14,632 nucleotides of DNA from JBEEJZ01 sp041168905 (GTDB taxonomy: Bacteria > Pseudomonadota > Gammaproteobacteria > Burkholderiales > Burkholderiaceae_C), in contig JBEEJZ010000262.1 of the NCBI GenBank assembly GCA_041168905.1, positions 1 through 14,632 of the forward strand, given 5' to 3'. Numbering within the stretch: position 1 is the first letter of the stretch; every line of letters starts with the position of its first letter. This document shows positions 13,486 through 14,632 of this stretch, piece after piece. A model generated the notes under the pieces. It was not told the origin of the DNA. It did not search any database and worked only from the letters and a program-made list of their open reading frames with translations. The translations under genes were made by a program, and so were the position numbers.

Positions 13486-14632
13486 TCAGGCTACGACCTT
13501 GAGACTGCTGCCGTGCGTCTGGTGGTCCAGCGCCGCCTTTACAAAGGCATTGAACAAAGGGTGACCATCCCAGGGTGTGGACTTGAACTCGGGGTGGAAC
13601 TGCACGCCCACAAACCAGGGGTGAACGTTTTGCGGAAGTTCCACCATTTCGGTGAGTTGTTCGCGCTGGGTCAGTGCAGAAATCACCAGACCGGAGGCAC
13701 GCAGTTTGTCCAGGTAATTGACATTGGCCTCATAGCGGTGGCGGTGGCGCTCGGTCACCACGCTGCCGTAGATGCTGTGGGCGATGGTGTCTGCCGCCAC
13801 ATCAGAACTCTGCGCGCCGAGGCGCATGGTGCCGCCCAGGTCGGAGTTATGGTCGCGTGTCTTGATGGTGCCGTCCGCGTCCTTCCACTCGGTAATCAGG
13901 GCGATAACCGGATTTGGGCTTTGCGGATCAAACTCGGTGCTGTTGGCATTCTTGAGGCCGGCCACATGGCGGGCGAACTCAATGGTGGCCACCTGCATAC
14001 CGAGGCAAATGCCCAGGTACGGCACCTTATTTTCGCGGGCAAAACGGGCCGCACAAATCTTGCCTTCAATGCCGCGTTTGCCAAAGCCGCCGGGCACCAG
14101 CACCGCATCGAACTTGGTGAGTTGCGATACGTTTTCGGGGCTGATGGTTTCGGAATCGATGTACTCGATCTTCACTTTGGCATGGTTCTTCATGCCGGCA
14201 TGGCGCAGGGCTTCGTTGAGCGATTTGTAGCTGTCGGACAGGTCCACGTACTTGCCCACCATGGCAATGCTGACCTCGCCTTGCGGGTGCTCGGTCTCAT
14301 ACACAAGGTCGTCCCAGCGCTTCAGGTTGGCAGGCGGTGTGTTCAAACGCAGTTTGTCGCAGATCAGGCCGTCGAGACCCTGCTCGTGCAGCATGCGCGG
14401 AACCTTATAAATGGTGTCCACATCCCACATCGAGATGACGCCCCACTCGGGTACGTTGGAGAACAGCGAAATTTTGGCGCGTTCTTCGTCCGGTACCTTG
14501 CGGTCGGCGCGGCACAGCAGTGCGTCGGCTTGAATGCCGATTTCGCGCAGTTGCTTGGCGGTGTGTTGCGTGGGTTTGGTCTTGAGTTCACCGGCGGCCG
14601 CGATCCAGGGCAGGTAACTCAGGTGCACAAAT
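13486..14632 (-). CDS. pyrG: CTP synthase (N-terminal part beyond window)
   Basis: Converts UTP to CTP using ATP and glutamine. The frame is open to the right edge, so roughly the first 165 residues are outside. The visible part begins inside the synthetase domain (VHLSYLPWIAAAGELKTKPT, LLCRADRKVP, SNVPEWGVISMWDVDTIYKVP), passes the linker and enters the class I glutamine amidotransferase domain (VSIAMVGKYVDLSDSYKSLN). This contains the oxyanion segment VPGGFGKRGIEGK, the nucleophile cysteine in LGICLGMQ and the His/Glu pair in VQFHPEF. The apparent initiator at 14628 is an internal GTG and not a start. It is the first visible gene of the run with kdsA, eno, ftsB and the NadR-like gene, the order conserved in many betaproteobacteria. 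Confidence 0.97.
   Translation of the reverse strand, partial: FVHLSYLPWIAAAGELKTKPTQHTAKQLREIGIQADALLCRADRKVPDEERAKISLFSNVPEWGVISMWDVDTIYKVPRMLHEQGLDGLICDKLRLNTPPANLKRWDDLVYETEHPQGEVSIAMVGKYVDLSDSYKSLNEALRHAGMKNHAKVKIEYIDSETISPENVSQLTKFDAVLVPGGFGKRGIEGKICAARFARENKVPYLGICLGMQVATIEFARHVAGLKNANSTEFDPQSPNPVIALITEWKDADGTIKTRDHNSDLGGTMRLGAQSSDVAADTIAHSIYGSVVTERHRHRYEANVNYLDKLRASGLVISALTQREQLTEMVELPQNVHPWFVGVQFHPEFKSTPWDGHPLFNAFVKAALDHQTHGSSLKVVA

Overview
The window looks like an ordinary stretch of chromosome from a betaproteobacterium of the order Burkholderiales, probably family Comamonadaceae (Rhodoferax/Polaromonas/Limnohabitans-like). This placement is inferred from the protein sequences, the moderately high GC content, a Bug-type solute receptor, and the gene order pyrG-kdsA-eno-ftsB. 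I see no rRNA, tRNA, CRISPR array, insertion sequence or complete prophage. Genes cover nearly everything, and no gene-free stretch reaches 300 bases.

Left part (1-3481). On the minus strand, tsaE (tRNA t6A synthesis ATPase) overlaps amiC (septal peptidoglycan amidase with a Tat-like signal) by four bases; amiC runs off the left edge. queG (last step of queuosine synthesis) diverges from tsaE with overlapping 5' ends. Downstream of queG lies a small AT-richer gene for a P-loop protein resembling nucleotide-kinase-like ATPases of large phages. Its Walker A glycine before the lysine is an aspartate, which makes it the most unusual gene here.

Transport and recombination (3496-6437). A minus-strand AEC-family carrier and a plus-strand Bug/TctC periplasmic receptor diverge from a 123-base region carrying a perfect CTAGGG-TTTG-CCCTAG palindrome. 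The receptor stop codon overlaps the start of xerD (tyrosine recombinase for chromosome dimer resolution), an odd pairing.

Middle part (6452-10254). On the minus strand are a DUF455 ferritin-like putative diiron protein and, after it, an EAL-HDOD signalling protein with a degenerate EAL domain. On the plus strand are a gamma-class carbonic-anhydrase-like protein and the redox chaperone Hsp33 (hslO). The DUF455 and carbonic-anhydrase genes are divergent, with a TTTTACAAT promoter-like motif between them that also occurs before queG.

Right part (10272-14632). A tight minus-strand run pyrG (partial) - kdsA - eno - ftsB - NadR-like ATPase links CTP synthesis, KDO synthesis for LPS, glycolysis and cell division. 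KdsA carries the Cys/His/Glu/Asp set of the metal-dependent class. The last gene of the run is a P-loop kinase-like protein with a four-ligand Cys/His tail. Overall this is a housekeeping region; the altered-P-loop kinase homologue and the two P-loop proteins of unknown substrate are the main candidates for new biology.
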